A stretch of 64,000 nucleotides of DNA from Chryseobacterium hagamense (GTDB lineage: Bacteria > Bacteroidota > Bacteroidia > Flavobacteriales > Weeksellaceae), in assembly GCF_007991455.1 (NCBI RefSeq), contig NZ_BJYJ01000009.1, positions 109,693 through 173,692 of the forward strand. The letters are read 5' to 3'. The notes below the pieces were generated by a model, which was not told the DNA's origin, did not search any database, and saw only the letters and a program-made list of their open reading frames with translations. Of the stretch, positions 43,500 to 51,595 are shown piece after piece (position 1 is the first letter of the stretch; each line of letters opens with the position of its first letter). Made by a program: the position numbers and the translations under genes.

Positions 43500-44735
43500 A
43501 TGAAACTGCTTGACTTACATTTAAAAAATATAGGGCCATTTCTGGATGATCGTATCGAATTTGCCACTTTTGAAAACTCCAGGAAACAGGTAACAATTCT
43601 CACAGGTGAAAATGGAACAGGCAAGACGATTGTGCTCGATGCAATCAGGAAAGTGATATTGGCTGACAATGATTTATATGGAAATATTAAAAGACAAATA
43701 AATAGAAATCCGGATTTTAAAATTGATTTAACGCTTGAAGTTAATAATGAAATACTCGATTTAGAAAGTTCTCAACTTGTTGATAATGGTGTGCAGGTTT
43801 TATTTAAAGGTAATCCTTATCGTATCATATCACATGCTTTCCTTGACGACAAAGATTCAGATAATCAACTATGGATAATGAATTACTGGACTTCTCAAAA
43901 TGACGATAAGCCATTCCATATTTCGAGCTTGGATTTTATTAAACCAGAAGAATATCTCGTTGGCGCCTTAAAAGGATTTCAAAAGAATGCTGAAACGACA
44001 AAAATTATAACATTTTTCGATTACTACAAATCATCCGATCAGCCGGATCAAAAAAAAGAGGGTGAATTTATTTATGAAACCATTAGAAGAATATTTAGAT
44101 TAAGTTTAAATCACGGAGAATTAAAATACGTTGACCGAACGTCTCTTTTACCAATCATCGATATCAATGGAAATGAAATTTCTTTGGAAAAATTAAGCAG
44201 TGGCAATCTGTATTTAATCCAAAGAATGCTGGGACTCTTATCTCAGATGTACTCGGTATATAAATTAAATAATCTACCGTTAGAAGATCTGTTGAAAACT
44301 CCGGGTGTTTTATTAATAGACGAAGCAGAGAATCATCTTCACCCAAAGTGGCAGAAAACCTTTCTCAATTCTATTTTAGATATTTTTCCAAATCTTCAGA
44401 TTATTGCAACTACCCATTCTCCCTTTATTGTAGGATCAGTGGATGGAGCAAAAGTATATGTCTGCAAATCGGAGAAAGAGTATTCTGTTATCTCCGATGA
44501 AACCGATGAGTACAGCAGCAAACCGATTGATGAAATTTTAATTTCAGATGCTTTTGATGGAACGTTGCCTTTTGCCAATGAGAAAATATCTTCTTTGCTA
44601 AGCCGGAGGAAGAAAGCGATAAAGGAAAAGAATAAAGAATTGGAGAATGAGATTGAAGATGAATTAAAAAAAATTAATCCCCAGTATTTTTCCTATCTGG
44701 AACTGGATAATTTATTAAAATCCATTGTTAAATGA
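43500..44735 (+). CDS. AAA-family ATPase of a Septu-like defence pair (PtuA-like)
   Basis: A 411-aa ABC/SMC-type ATPase. Walker A GENGTGKT (36-43), ABC signature LSSGN (232-236), Walker B LLIDEAENH (271-279), and H-switch TTHSPF (304-309). This combination is the OLD/RecF/AAA_21 style used by PtuA of Septu and by retron-associated ATPases. No TOPRIM domain is present, which argues against OLD and Gabija. Its stop overlaps the HNH gene start by 4 nt. AT-rich (14 of 60 bases G/C at 43681-43740), unlike its neighbours, so acquisition by transfer is likely. Confidence 0.8.
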   Translation: MKLLDLHLKNIGPFLDDRIEFATFENSRKQVTILTGENGTGKTIVLDAIRKVILADNDLYGNIKRQINRNPDFKIDLTLEVNNEILDLESSQLVDNGVQVLFKGNPYRIISHAFLDDKDSDNQLWIMNYWTSQNDDKPFHISSLDFIKPEEYLVGALKGFQKNAETTKIITFFDYYKSSDQPDQKKEGEFIYETIRRIFRLSLNHGELKYVDRTSLLPIIDINGNEISLEKLSSGNLYLIQRMLGLLSQMYSVYKLNNLPLEDLLKTPGVLLIDEAENHLHPKWQKTFLNSILDIFPNLQIIATTHSPFIVGSVDGAKVYVCKSEKEYSVISDETDEYSSKPIDEILISDAFDGTLPFANEKISSLLSRRKKAIKEKNKELENEIEDELKKINPQYFSYLELDNLLKSIVK

Positions 44736-45382
44736 TTCACTTGGTTAGATTATCTGCTCCTGGTATATTAGACAGGAAAAAAGCAGAATGGACAGAGAAA
44801 TTTTTAGAAAAGAGATTAACAAATTCTAAAGCAAGACCAGATCATAATAAATATGGTCATCATGACATTATTAGTAAATTGCTTGCCACTAGCAGCCATA
44901 AATGTTTTTATTCAGGGGAAATGCTTAAAGGGAACTATCGGGAAATAGATCATCATATAGAAGTTGATGAAAAACCAGAAGATGCCTATGAATGGGACAA
45001 TTTATATTTGTCCAGCTCAAACTGTAATGATAAACTTCCAAATATTGACATTGCCGTAAGTGAGGTTCTGAATCCTTTTAGAAACTCAGACGATGAAATT
45101 GAAAATAATCTATATTTTGAAGATGAATACATTCTTTCAGATTCTGAACTAGGAAAGAAAACAATCAAAAAATATAGATTGGACAGTGAAAATCTTGATC
45201 TGAAGAGATCAAAATTATTGCATAAATTCAAAAATCAATTAATTGAAATAAAAAGCAATATTATTAAAGAAGGTAGGGATACATATAATGATGAAGAAGC
45301 TCTGAAACTTAAAAGATTTGCTGATAAAGACGCTCCTTTTTCATTAATGTTCAGATTAATTCTTAAAAAATACAATATATGA
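44732..45382 (+). CDS. HNH endonuclease of a Septu-like defence pair (PtuB-like)
   Basis: A 216-aa protein with a central HNH nuclease: CFYSGEML (C58), EIDHHIEVDEKPEDAYEWDN (DHH 73-75, N90), then LYLSSSNCNDKLPN. That arrangement matches PtuB-type HNH proteins paired with an ATPase in Septu and some retrons; no reverse transcriptase is present. It overlaps the ATPase at its start (ATGA) and the BT_3928 gene at its end (TGA/ATG, 45379-45382). Likely degrades nucleic acid on phage infection; this is inferred from the pairing. Confidence 0.8.
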   Translation: MIHLVRLSAPGILDRKKAEWTEKFLEKRLTNSKARPDHNKYGHHDIISKLLATSSHKCFYSGEMLKGNYREIDHHIEVDEKPEDAYEWDNLYLSSSNCNDKLPNIDIAVSEVLNPFRNSDDEIENNLYFEDEYILSDSELGKKTIKKYRLDSENLDLKRSKLLHKFKNQLIEIKSNIIKEGRDTYNDEEALKLKRFADKDAPFSLMFRLILKKYNI

Positions 45383-46491
45383 AAGCTATCTTACGTTTCG
45401 TTATCGCCGTCATTTTCATCCTATCCGGTTTTGTGAAGGCGGTGGATCTGGTAGGTTTTTCCTTTAAAATGGAAGAATACTTCTCTCCTACGGTTTTTGA
45501 TATGCCGTTTTTTGAAAAATTTGCCCTGCCCCTGTCGGTTTTCGTCGTAGTGCTGGAACTTCTTCTCGGCTTTATGCTGCTGATTAAATTAAAGCTTAAA
45601 TTCACCCTTTCCGCTTTGATCGCCCTTTGTGTATTCTTCGGCTTCCTCACGTTCTATTCGGCGTATTATAATGTGGTAACGGATTGCGGATGCTTTGGCG
45701 ATGCCATTAAGTTTACTCCCTGGCAGAGCTTTATCAAGGATGTGGTGCTGCTGATCGGCTTAATCATCGTATTTATCCTGTACGGAAAGGATTTCAAAAA
45801 GAAAGATGCCTACAGTTTCAACCCCAGGAAAGAAACAGGAAATAAATTCAAATATATCCTTCTGGGTGTTTTTACAGTGGCCATGATCCTGATCGGCGCC
45901 CATGGAATTGTTCATGAACCGCTGATTGATTTCCGTGATTATAAAATCGGTACCGACCTGAAAGCAGAGAAAGCAAAAATCAATAAAAACCCTTCGGAAT
46001 ACAAAACGTTCTATTCCCTGAAAAATGCAAAAACGGGGGAAACGGTAAAAGTAAACCAGGACGATTACATCAAAGAAACGAAATACTGGGCGGAAGGTTC
46101 CCCCTGGAAAATTGAGGAAGGAAAAAATGAATCGGTTTTAATTAAGGAAGGTTATAAATCGGAGATCGTCAAGTTCAAGATTGAAGATCCAAACGGAACA
46201 GACGTGACGGAACAGATTATCAATGCTCCGAAAGCAATATTGATCTTCTCTTATCATCCGCAATCGGTTTCCCCGGAACTCCTGAAACAGCTTGAAGCAA
46301 AGGTTAAGACCCAAGGAGCTGCCGTAGTATCCGGCGTTTCCACCCTTCCAAACACTTTTAAAACCATAAAAAACAACATGATGGACGGCACAGCCATCAA
46401 AACCATTGCCCGCAGCAATCCGTTTGTCCTGATCCTGGAAAACGGGAGGATCGTCGACAAGCAGCCGGCGGAGGACTATTTGAAACGATAG
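45379..46491 (+). CDS. BT_3928 family membrane protein (DoxX/MauE-like)
   Basis: A 370-aa protein. The first ~130 residues form a four-helix DoxX/MauE-like membrane domain with the conserved CGCFG motif (VVTDCGCFGDAIKF). A further membrane helix near residue 160 is followed by a periplasmic domain (DFRDYKIGTDLKAEKAK and onward) of about 190 residues that resembles a thioredoxin-like fold at its C-terminus. Commonly found near DUF1599 and tpiA in Bacteroidota. Its ATG overlaps the HNH stop. Confidence 0.85.
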   Translation: MKAILRFVIAVIFILSGFVKAVDLVGFSFKMEEYFSPTVFDMPFFEKFALPLSVFVVVLELLLGFMLLIKLKLKFTLSALIALCVFFGFLTFYSAYYNVVTDCGCFGDAIKFTPWQSFIKDVVLLIGLIIVFILYGKDFKKKDAYSFNPRKETGNKFKYILLGVFTVAMILIGAHGIVHEPLIDFRDYKIGTDLKAEKAKINKNPSEYKTFYSLKNAKTGETVKVNQDDYIKETKYWAEGSPWKIEEGKNESVLIKEGYKSEIVKFKIEDPNGTDVTEQIINAPKAILIFSYHPQSVSPELLKQLEAKVKTQGAAVVSGVSTLPNTFKTIKNNMMDGTAIKTIARSNPFVLILENGRIVDKQPAEDYLKR

Positions 46492-46497
46492 GGATCA

Positions 46498-46702
46498 ATG
46501 TGAATGGTGAATAGGTGAATTTTGTTTTGCAGGTCAATTTTGCTGCGCAAGTGAATTTTTAAAAAGTGAATGGTGAATCAAAAATAAAATTGACCATTCA
46601 ACCGAAGGAATTTACCATTGACCGCACCCAAAGTGAATCTTGCTGCGCAGGTGAATTTTAAAAAAGTGGCTGGCGAATCAAAAACAAAATTGACCATTCA
46701 CC
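46498..46702. repeat. tandem 60-bp repeat, 100-bp period, TGACCATTCA family
   Basis: Units at 46541-46600 and 46641-46700 share most bases (TGCTGCGCA, GTGAATTTT, AAAAAGTG, GCGAATCA or GTGAATCA, AAAATTGACCATTCA). Each can fold: TGAATGGT at 46567-46574 pairs with ACCATTCA at 46593-46600. Related to the shorter copies at 9397-9433 and 24741-24785. An open frame running through it (46618-46806) looks spurious. Confidence 0.7.
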
Positions 46703-46789
46703 CAAAAATGAAGAAACAATATAGAGATATTGAATCCGGGACCAACTTTAAACCTCGAACTTTAAACCTTAAACTATATCATAATCATC

Positions 46790-47152
46790 ATGCAAAAATC
46801 CAATAAGCCGATTGCCGGTTACCACCTTTTAATGATTCTCTCCTCAGTAGACGGGGAATTTTCCCCGGAAGAAGGAATGCTGGTCCAGCAGTATTTAGCG
46901 GATGAGTTTCCTTTTAAGATCAACCTCGATAACGAACTTGAAACCATTGCCCTGCTGCAGCCGGAAGAATGGAAAGACCATTTCGAATTTCACGCGCGTT
47001 GCTTTTACGATGATTCCACAAAGAAAGAACGCGACAATTTTATACAGTTTGCCAAGACCCTGATCAAAGCGGATCAAGTAGTGACCGATGAAGAGCATAC
47101 TTTTTATACGCTTTTGAAAAATCTTTGGAATATTGATAAATCAGAACATTAA
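46790..47152 (+). CDS. TerB-like protein
   Basis: A 120-aa soluble helical protein with the TerB/DnaJ-N-like pattern: HLLMILSSVDGEFSPEEGMLVQQYL near the start and FIQFAKTLIKADQVVTDEEHTFYTLL later. Paired acidic loops of this kind suggest metal binding. It lies 41 nt before tpiA on the same strand, probably co-transcribed. Its exact role is unknown; a tellurite-resistance link is only by name of the fold. Confidence 0.7.
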   Translation: MQKSNKPIAGYHLLMILSSVDGEFSPEEGMLVQQYLADEFPFKINLDNELETIALLQPEEWKDHFEFHARCFYDDSTKKERDNFIQFAKTLIKADQVVTDEEHTFYTLLKNLWNIDKSEH

Positions 47153-47193
47153 AACAGACCGTACCAAGCGGTTTAAACATTAAAATAAATTTT

Positions 47194-47955
47194 ATGAGAA
47201 GAAAAATAGTAGCAGGAAACTGGAAAATGAACAAAAGTGTAATTGATGCCCAACAGTTGATGGTTCAGTTGCTAAGCTATAAAAACAACCATACGCCGAA
47301 CTGTGAAGTATGGATCGCTCCACCGGCTTTATACCTGATGATGGCAAAGGATATTTTTGAAAAAGATGAGATCGGCATTTTTGCCCAGGACATGAGCGAG
47401 CATGAAAGCGGAGCCTATACCGGGGAAATTTCTGCAGACATGCTGGAATCCATCGATGCTACCGGTTCACTGATCGGGCACTCCGAAAGAAGGCAGTATC
47501 ATGGTGAAACGGATTCCCACTGCAACAGAAAGATCAAGCTGGCGTTGGATAAAGGCTTAATTCCTGTTTACTGTAACGGTGAAACCCTGGAGCAGAGAAA
47601 AGCAGGCGAACATTTCGAAGTGGTAAAGAACCAGACGGAAGTCGCTTTGTTTACGCTTTCGGCAGAGGAAATCAGGAAAGTAGTGATCGCTTACGAACCG
47701 GTTTGGGCCATCGGCACCGGCGAAACAGCCAGTCCCGAGCAGGCGCAGGAGATCCATGCTCATATCAGAAGCACAATCGCAGCAAAATACGGACAGGAAG
47801 TAGCCGACGAAATTTCGATCCTGTACGGAGGCTCCGTAAAACCGGACAATGCCCGGGAAATTTTCTCCCAACCCGATATCGATGGCGGACTGATCGGCGG
47901 AGCAGCATTGAAATTGGAAGATTTTTCTAGAATCATCGAGGCCTTCCAATCATAA
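47194..47955 (+). CDS. tpiA: triosephosphate isomerase
   Basis: A 253-aa TIM-barrel enzyme interconverting DHAP and glyceraldehyde 3-phosphate in glycolysis. Catalytic residues are visible: Lys in GNWKMNKS, His in GHSERR, Glu in AYEPVWAIGTG, and the phosphate loop GGSVKPDNA. Full length, own terminator at 47981-48004. Confidence 0.97.
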   Translation: MRRKIVAGNWKMNKSVIDAQQLMVQLLSYKNNHTPNCEVWIAPPALYLMMAKDIFEKDEIGIFAQDMSEHESGAYTGEISADMLESIDATGSLIGHSERRQYHGETDSHCNRKIKLALDKGLIPVYCNGETLEQRKAGEHFEVVKNQTEVALFTLSAEEIRKVVIAYEPVWAIGTGETASPEQAQEIHAHIRSTIAAKYGQEVADEISILYGGSVKPDNAREIFSQPDIDGGLIGGAALKLEDFSRIIEAFQS

Positions 47956-47980
47956 GCAATAATAACACAGACACCAGAAG

Positions 47981-48004
47981 ACCACCGGATGCGGTGGTTT
48001 TTTT
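47981..48004 (+). terminator. terminator of tpiA
   Basis: ACCACCG (47981-47987)/CGGTGGT (47992-47998) stem followed by a T-run. Confidence 0.85.
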
Positions 48005-48137
48005 GTTTCTGAATTCCTATGAATCCGGTACTATTTGCTTTATCCTCAATTGAAAATCCTGTCGGTAATCCCGACAAAAACTACCAGAGTTTCCCTTTTC
48101 CAATCTGTTAACCTCAGCTTTTACTTAAATGAATTGG

Positions 48138-48404
48138 TTACATTATTTTCCTGTTGAAGATAAAATGATGGACTTTATAATTAACGACATGACCGGATAT
48201 GAAATACACATATAATTTTTTATGATAGATCCCGAGAAGAGAATGCGAAAGCAGATAGACAAGTTCCTGTTTTTCCGTATGTTCAGGAATGGCAATTCCA
48301 TAAGTTTCCTCGATCTCAGCAACAATAATATGCCGGAAGTTTTCCTTAAATAAAGACATAAGCCGTTTATTATGATTGAGTTGATGTAAAAAGTATATAC
48401 GCAC
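48138..48404 (-). pseudogene. possible remnant of a TetR-type regulator
   Basis: An 88-codon frame opening with GTG and preceded by an in-frame stop two codons upstream. Its sequence (LMSLFKENFRHIIVAEIEETYG, LVYLLSHSLLGIYHKKL) has the look of a TetR-family C-terminal ligand domain, and no N-terminal HTH can be found in front. This is a weak, pattern-based reading; it could equally be a short unrelated gene or chance. Confidence 0.3.
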
Positions 48405-48667
48405 AAATACAGGTTACGGATTCAAAATTAAAACAATTCATAAGATAATGTGGTATTAAACAGCTGTAAATCTAAGTGTTATAAAACGTCTGAATGTAAT
48501 TTCGCCATCTAGATTTTAAATCTGCTGAATCAGTAAAATCAATGACCCGTTTATTATGAATCTGCTGTAAATTGGAAGTATTAGTTTTTAATTGTAAAAG
48601 AGCGATTATACAATCTGAAACATTTCAGAATTCCGTAAAATAAAATTCCTTTGATCTTACCGATAAA
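48405..48667. other. AT-rich spacer without a visible gene
   Basis: About 260 bp with frequent stops on both strands, between the TetR-like remnant and the terminator of the phytase-like gene. No repeats or RNA genes are recognised. Confidence 0.4.
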
Positions 48668-48692
48668 AAAGTCCCCCGGTTTCGGGAGACTC
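48665..48692 (-). terminator. terminator of the phytase-like gene
   Basis: GTCCCCCG (48671-48678)/CGGGAGAC (48683-48690) stem with a T-run on the minus strand. Confidence 0.8.
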
Positions 48693-48707
48693 AGAATATT
48701 TTGAAAA

Positions 48708-49973
48708 CTATTTAATATCGACGACGTACATCGTTCCTTTGTCTACTTTCCCGGTTTTTGGGAGAATCTTGGCTTTAGGGTTTCCGTTTCCGTCGTCTAC
48801 GATACCGAAGTCATCATCATTGAAAACGGCCAGTTTATTGTTTCCGAGATAAACGATGCCTTCGAATTTATCGTGTTCATAACCCAGTTTAGCCACGAGA
48901 TCCACGGCAAGGGTCTTGGAAACGGCCTGGATTCCGGCTGCAGAAATTTCTGCCCAGGTACATTGTTCAAGAGCTTTCCCGTTGATTTTCATTCCGTCTA
49001 CTGCGCTCAGGTCAGATCCGTTCACATCGGTAGCTCCGGAAAGATTGATGCGGTAAACTTTTTTGATGCCCCCCTGGGAACCGAAGTTTCCGTCTCTTTC
49101 GATAAGCAGGAATTCCGTACTGCTCAGTGCCGTAATGTCACATACCGAGTCGGAAGCGCCTCCATCCTGCTGATACAGGAACTGCTTCGTCTGTCCGGTA
49201 GCAATATCGAAAGTGACAATCCTCGTTAATGTTTTATTGGTTGCCAGACTTTTGCTCGGCACATACATCATCGACTGGATGGCACCTACCAGGGTTTTTC
49301 CATCCGGTGTGATGCACAGTCCTTCCATTCCGCGGTTTGCCCTTCTCTTGGCAAGAACTGCCGGCAGCTTCCGCGTTCCCGTATTGACTCCGATCGGGCT
49401 GATTCTCTCCATTTCCACACCTTCTGCCGTGTAGTGTACGATATGCGGACCATATTCATCTGAAACCCAGAACGTACCGTCAGCTGCTGCCACAACACTT
49501 TCACTGTCCATTCCATAAGGATCCGTCCCAAGTACCGTTCCGTTGGCATCATAGGCCACTTCCCCGGTGCTTCCCATTCCGGCTGGGTTCGGAAGTCCGG
49601 TAATCGGCTGCCCTGAAGGGTTTTTAAGTTTGATGTATTTAATGACTTCAATATTTCCTGCCGCATTTATCTTGAAGTGCATGATGGTAGGGGTAAAGGA
49701 AGGCGACAGGAATTTTTTCCCGTTCAGGTAATCCGTATTGGGACCACGGTCTGTGATGACATAGAATTCTCCTTTTCTGGTGGGATGCGCCGCAGCTCCG
49801 GATCCGAATCCCCCGTTGATCACCTCTACTCCGTTGACGGTTGCCAAAGTGCTGAAAGGAAACTCCTGAGGCAGCTTGGAATAATTGATATCCTGACCGC
49901 TATCGGTCGTTTCAAAATCTTTACATGCGGTAAGCGCAGTCAGCATCAAGCCAGAAAACAGTATTTTTTTCAT
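48708..49973 (-). CDS. esterase-like activity of phytase family lipoprotein
   Basis: A 421-aa predicted lipoprotein with leader MKKILFSGLMLTALTAC (lipobox TAC, cysteine 17). The mature part is a beta-propeller of the Phytase-like family (PF13449 type): YVITDRGPNTDYL, DPYGMDSESVVAAADGTFWVSDEYGPHI, GMEGLCITPDGKTL and the C-terminal KFEGIVYLGNNKLAVFNDDDFG. Members are thought to hydrolyse phosphoesters at the surface; the substrate is unknown. Single gene. Confidence 0.88.
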   Translation of the reverse strand: MKKILFSGLMLTALTACKDFETTDSGQDINYSKLPQEFPFSTLATVNGVEVINGGFGSGAAAHPTRKGEFYVITDRGPNTDYLNGKKFLSPSFTPTIMHFKINAAGNIEVIKYIKLKNPSGQPITGLPNPAGMGSTGEVAYDANGTVLGTDPYGMDSESVVAAADGTFWVSDEYGPHIVHYTAEGVEMERISPIGVNTGTRKLPAVLAKRRANRGMEGLCITPDGKTLVGAIQSMMYVPSKSLATNKTLTRIVTFDIATGQTKQFLYQQDGGASDSVCDITALSSTEFLLIERDGNFGSQGGIKKVYRINLSGATDVNGSDLSAVDGMKINGKALEQCTWAEISAAGIQAVSKTLAVDLVAKLGYEHDKFEGIVYLGNNKLAVFNDDDFGIVDDGNGNPKAKILPKTGKVDKGTMYVVDIK

Positions 49974-50416
49974 GTTGGTTTATTGTGACGCGAAAGTAAG
50001 GATGATGTATGAACTGATGTTTAAGCGAATACTAATTGTATTTTAAATAAATGATCCTGTAGCTGAAAACATCTTTTCTTATCATTATATTAATTCTATA
50101 TAACAAACATTCACGAAAAAACAAAAAAGTTCATCCTCATCTAAAAGAATAAAAGTTAAACAGTACCACTAATTATAGAATTTTTATCTGATTTTTGTTA
50201 TTTAATTAGTGGAACATTGTTATAATTTTCTATTTTTCAGTATTTTACCTGGATTTATTTAATCATCTAAAATAATTATTATATTTGCCATGTAAATCCT
50301 GTAAAGGGTTCCGTATCATAACAGCTAAAATTTAATATACAATGAATAAGCATACCTAATTTTTCTCTCCCTGTAAGTTTTATATGCACAGGTAGCGATT
50401 AATAAAAACTTCTGAA
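49974..50416. other. AT-rich spacer with an inverted repeat and a promoter-like box
   Basis: Contains a 10-bp inverted repeat CCACTAATTA (50166-50175)/TAATTAGTGG (50203-50212) with a 27-bp centre, and an exact TAnnTTTG box (TATATTTG, 50280-50287) reading rightward. No gene is visible. If this promoter serves the HTH pair at 50695, the leader is about 400 nt. Confidence 0.45.
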
Positions 50417-50524
50417 ATGATTTTTGATGTTAGGGGTGATCCTGCAGGCGATACCAGCACTTTCGGAAATCCTTCAGTACAGGTTTACGGCGAAACATAT
50501 CATTATGGGTATAGGATCCTGTAA
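50417..50524 (+). CDS. possible 35-aa leader peptide
   Basis: Short frame from ATG 50417: begins MIFDVRGDPAGDTSTFGNPS and ends YHYGYRIL. The Asp/Gly/Ser/Thr composition is more protein-like than the AT-rich surroundings, and it lies between a promoter-like box and the HTH pair. It may be a leader peptide, the remnant of a degraded gene, or chance. Confidence 0.25.
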   Translation: MIFDVRGDPAGDTSTFGNPSVQVYGETYHYGYRIL

Positions 50525-50694
50525 TGATCGTATATTCACAGGTGCCGGATTTTTAAATCATTAATGAGAGGGATCATCCAGCTGTTTTTAAGATATGATT
50601 CCAGTACGTTTTTCAATAGAAGTGCCGGAAAATAAATTGCAGGATCCGGGTATTCAACAGATTATCATCTCCTTACATCAATATATTATATCGT

Positions 50695-51108
50695 ATGAAG
50701 TTTAAAAACATCCATATTGGAAATTTAATCGAAAAAAGAGTGGTTGAAAAGAAAATGGAATTGTACCATATCTGTAATTTTATGAAATGTACTGAAGAGG
50801 AGATTTATCGTATGTATGGTTCCCATGAAATCAGTACAGAAAAACTTCTGAAGTGGAGCAAACTGCTCGACTATGATTTTTTCAGAATCTACACCCAGCA
50901 TCTCATTCTTTATTCGCCCCCCGTAAATATTAAAGAAAAAGCTGAAACAAAAACCGAGCTCCCCGTTTTCCGGAAAAATATTTATACCCGCGAAATTATT
51001 GATTTTATTCTTGAACTCATTCATACCGGCATTAAGACAAAAGCAGAAATTATGCAGGAATACCGTATTCCGAAAACCACGCTTTATAAGTGGATCAGTA
51101 AAAAATAA
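50695..51108 (+). CDS. HTH protein A, copy 2 (paralog of 15913)
   Basis: A 137-aa paralog of the product at 15913-16335, with the same plan: KNIHIGNLIEKRV and ICNFMKCTEEEIYRMYGSHE, then WSKLLDYDFFRIYTQHLILYSPP, and a C-terminal HTH (IKTKAEIMQEYRIPKTTLYKWISKK). The central Lys/Glu linker differs most. It is followed after 13 nt by HTH protein B. Both copies of the pair neighbour genes for QVGINT-type surface proteins. Confidence 0.75.
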   Translation: MKFKNIHIGNLIEKRVVEKKMELYHICNFMKCTEEEIYRMYGSHEISTEKLLKWSKLLDYDFFRIYTQHLILYSPPVNIKEKAETKTELPVFRKNIYTREIIDFILELIHTGIKTKAEIMQEYRIPKTTLYKWISKK

Positions 51109-51121
51109 AAATACACATAAA

Positions 51122-51472
51122 ATGAAAACTCCTGACTACCGGAAAATCTATCAGGATATGATCCGGATGAAATATCCTGAGAAGGCAAAGCTCTGCAGCT
51201 CTATTTTAAAGAAAAAGAACATCGATCTCCTGGATATTATGCGTTTAAATGCCATTATTACCGGAAAAAGCGATAAACAAAAACTGCAGGACAACCAAAA
51301 GCTGAAATCGTACGACAGGAATACCATTCTCAAAATCCTGAATTACCAGCAAAAGCATCATCTGAACAATACCCAGACGGCCGATCATTTCAGACTTAGC
51401 AGAAATACCGTTGCCAAATGGAAAAAATTTTTTTTCCCCAATGGATCAGCTTTGGATGAGGCTTCTTATTAG
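51122..51472 (+). CDS. HTH protein B, copy 2 (paralog of 15609)
   Basis: A 116-aa protein from ATG 51122 (MKTPDYRKIYQDMIRMKYPE), chosen because it aligns with the start of the paralog at 15609-15926 (MKIPDYRRIYRDMIRIKYPE). The C-terminal HTH is LNNTQTADHFRLSRNTVAKWKKFF. An alternative longer frame start at 50999 lies inside HTH protein A. It has ten extra C-terminal residues relative to copy 1. Function presumed regulatory. Confidence 0.75.
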   Translation: MKTPDYRKIYQDMIRMKYPEKAKLCSSILKKKNIDLLDIMRLNAIITGKSDKQKLQDNQKLKSYDRNTILKILNYQQKHHLNNTQTADHFRLSRNTVAKWKKFFFPNGSALDEASY

Positions 51473-51575
51473 GTATCGCAATTAAACCGCAATAAAATTT
51501 ATCACTCCGCCGGGGATTATGATTACAGTCATAAAAAAAGACGGTTAATTTTAGTATATCTGCTCTTAAATTTCA

Positions 51576-51583
51576 TATTTTTG
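51576..51583 (+). promoter_or_regulatory. -7 promoter box TATTTTTG
   Basis: Exact TAnnTTTG match ending 12 bp before the ATG at 51596, so a very short leader. No -33 TTG is evident. Confidence 0.45.
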
Positions 51584-51595
51584 CCCAAAAAAAAT

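Noticed and set aside
43500..45382. Gabija or OLD-type system, or a retron
   Set aside because: The ATPase has no TOPRIM domain and there is no UvrD-like helicase or reverse transcriptase; the HNH partner fits Septu better.
46618..46806. 62-codon open frame before the TerB-like gene
   Set aside because: It lies almost wholly in the 60-bp tandem repeat and has repeat-driven composition.
50166..50212. Second invertible promoter at the HTH/lectin locus
   Set aside because: The inverted repeat is only 10 bp, encloses 27 bp without a promoter, and no recombinase is adjacent; more likely a hairpin or protein site.
50999..51121. Longer N-terminus for HTH protein B, copy 2
   Set aside because: The extension overlaps HTH protein A in another frame and the paralog at 15609-15926 begins at the internal Met.
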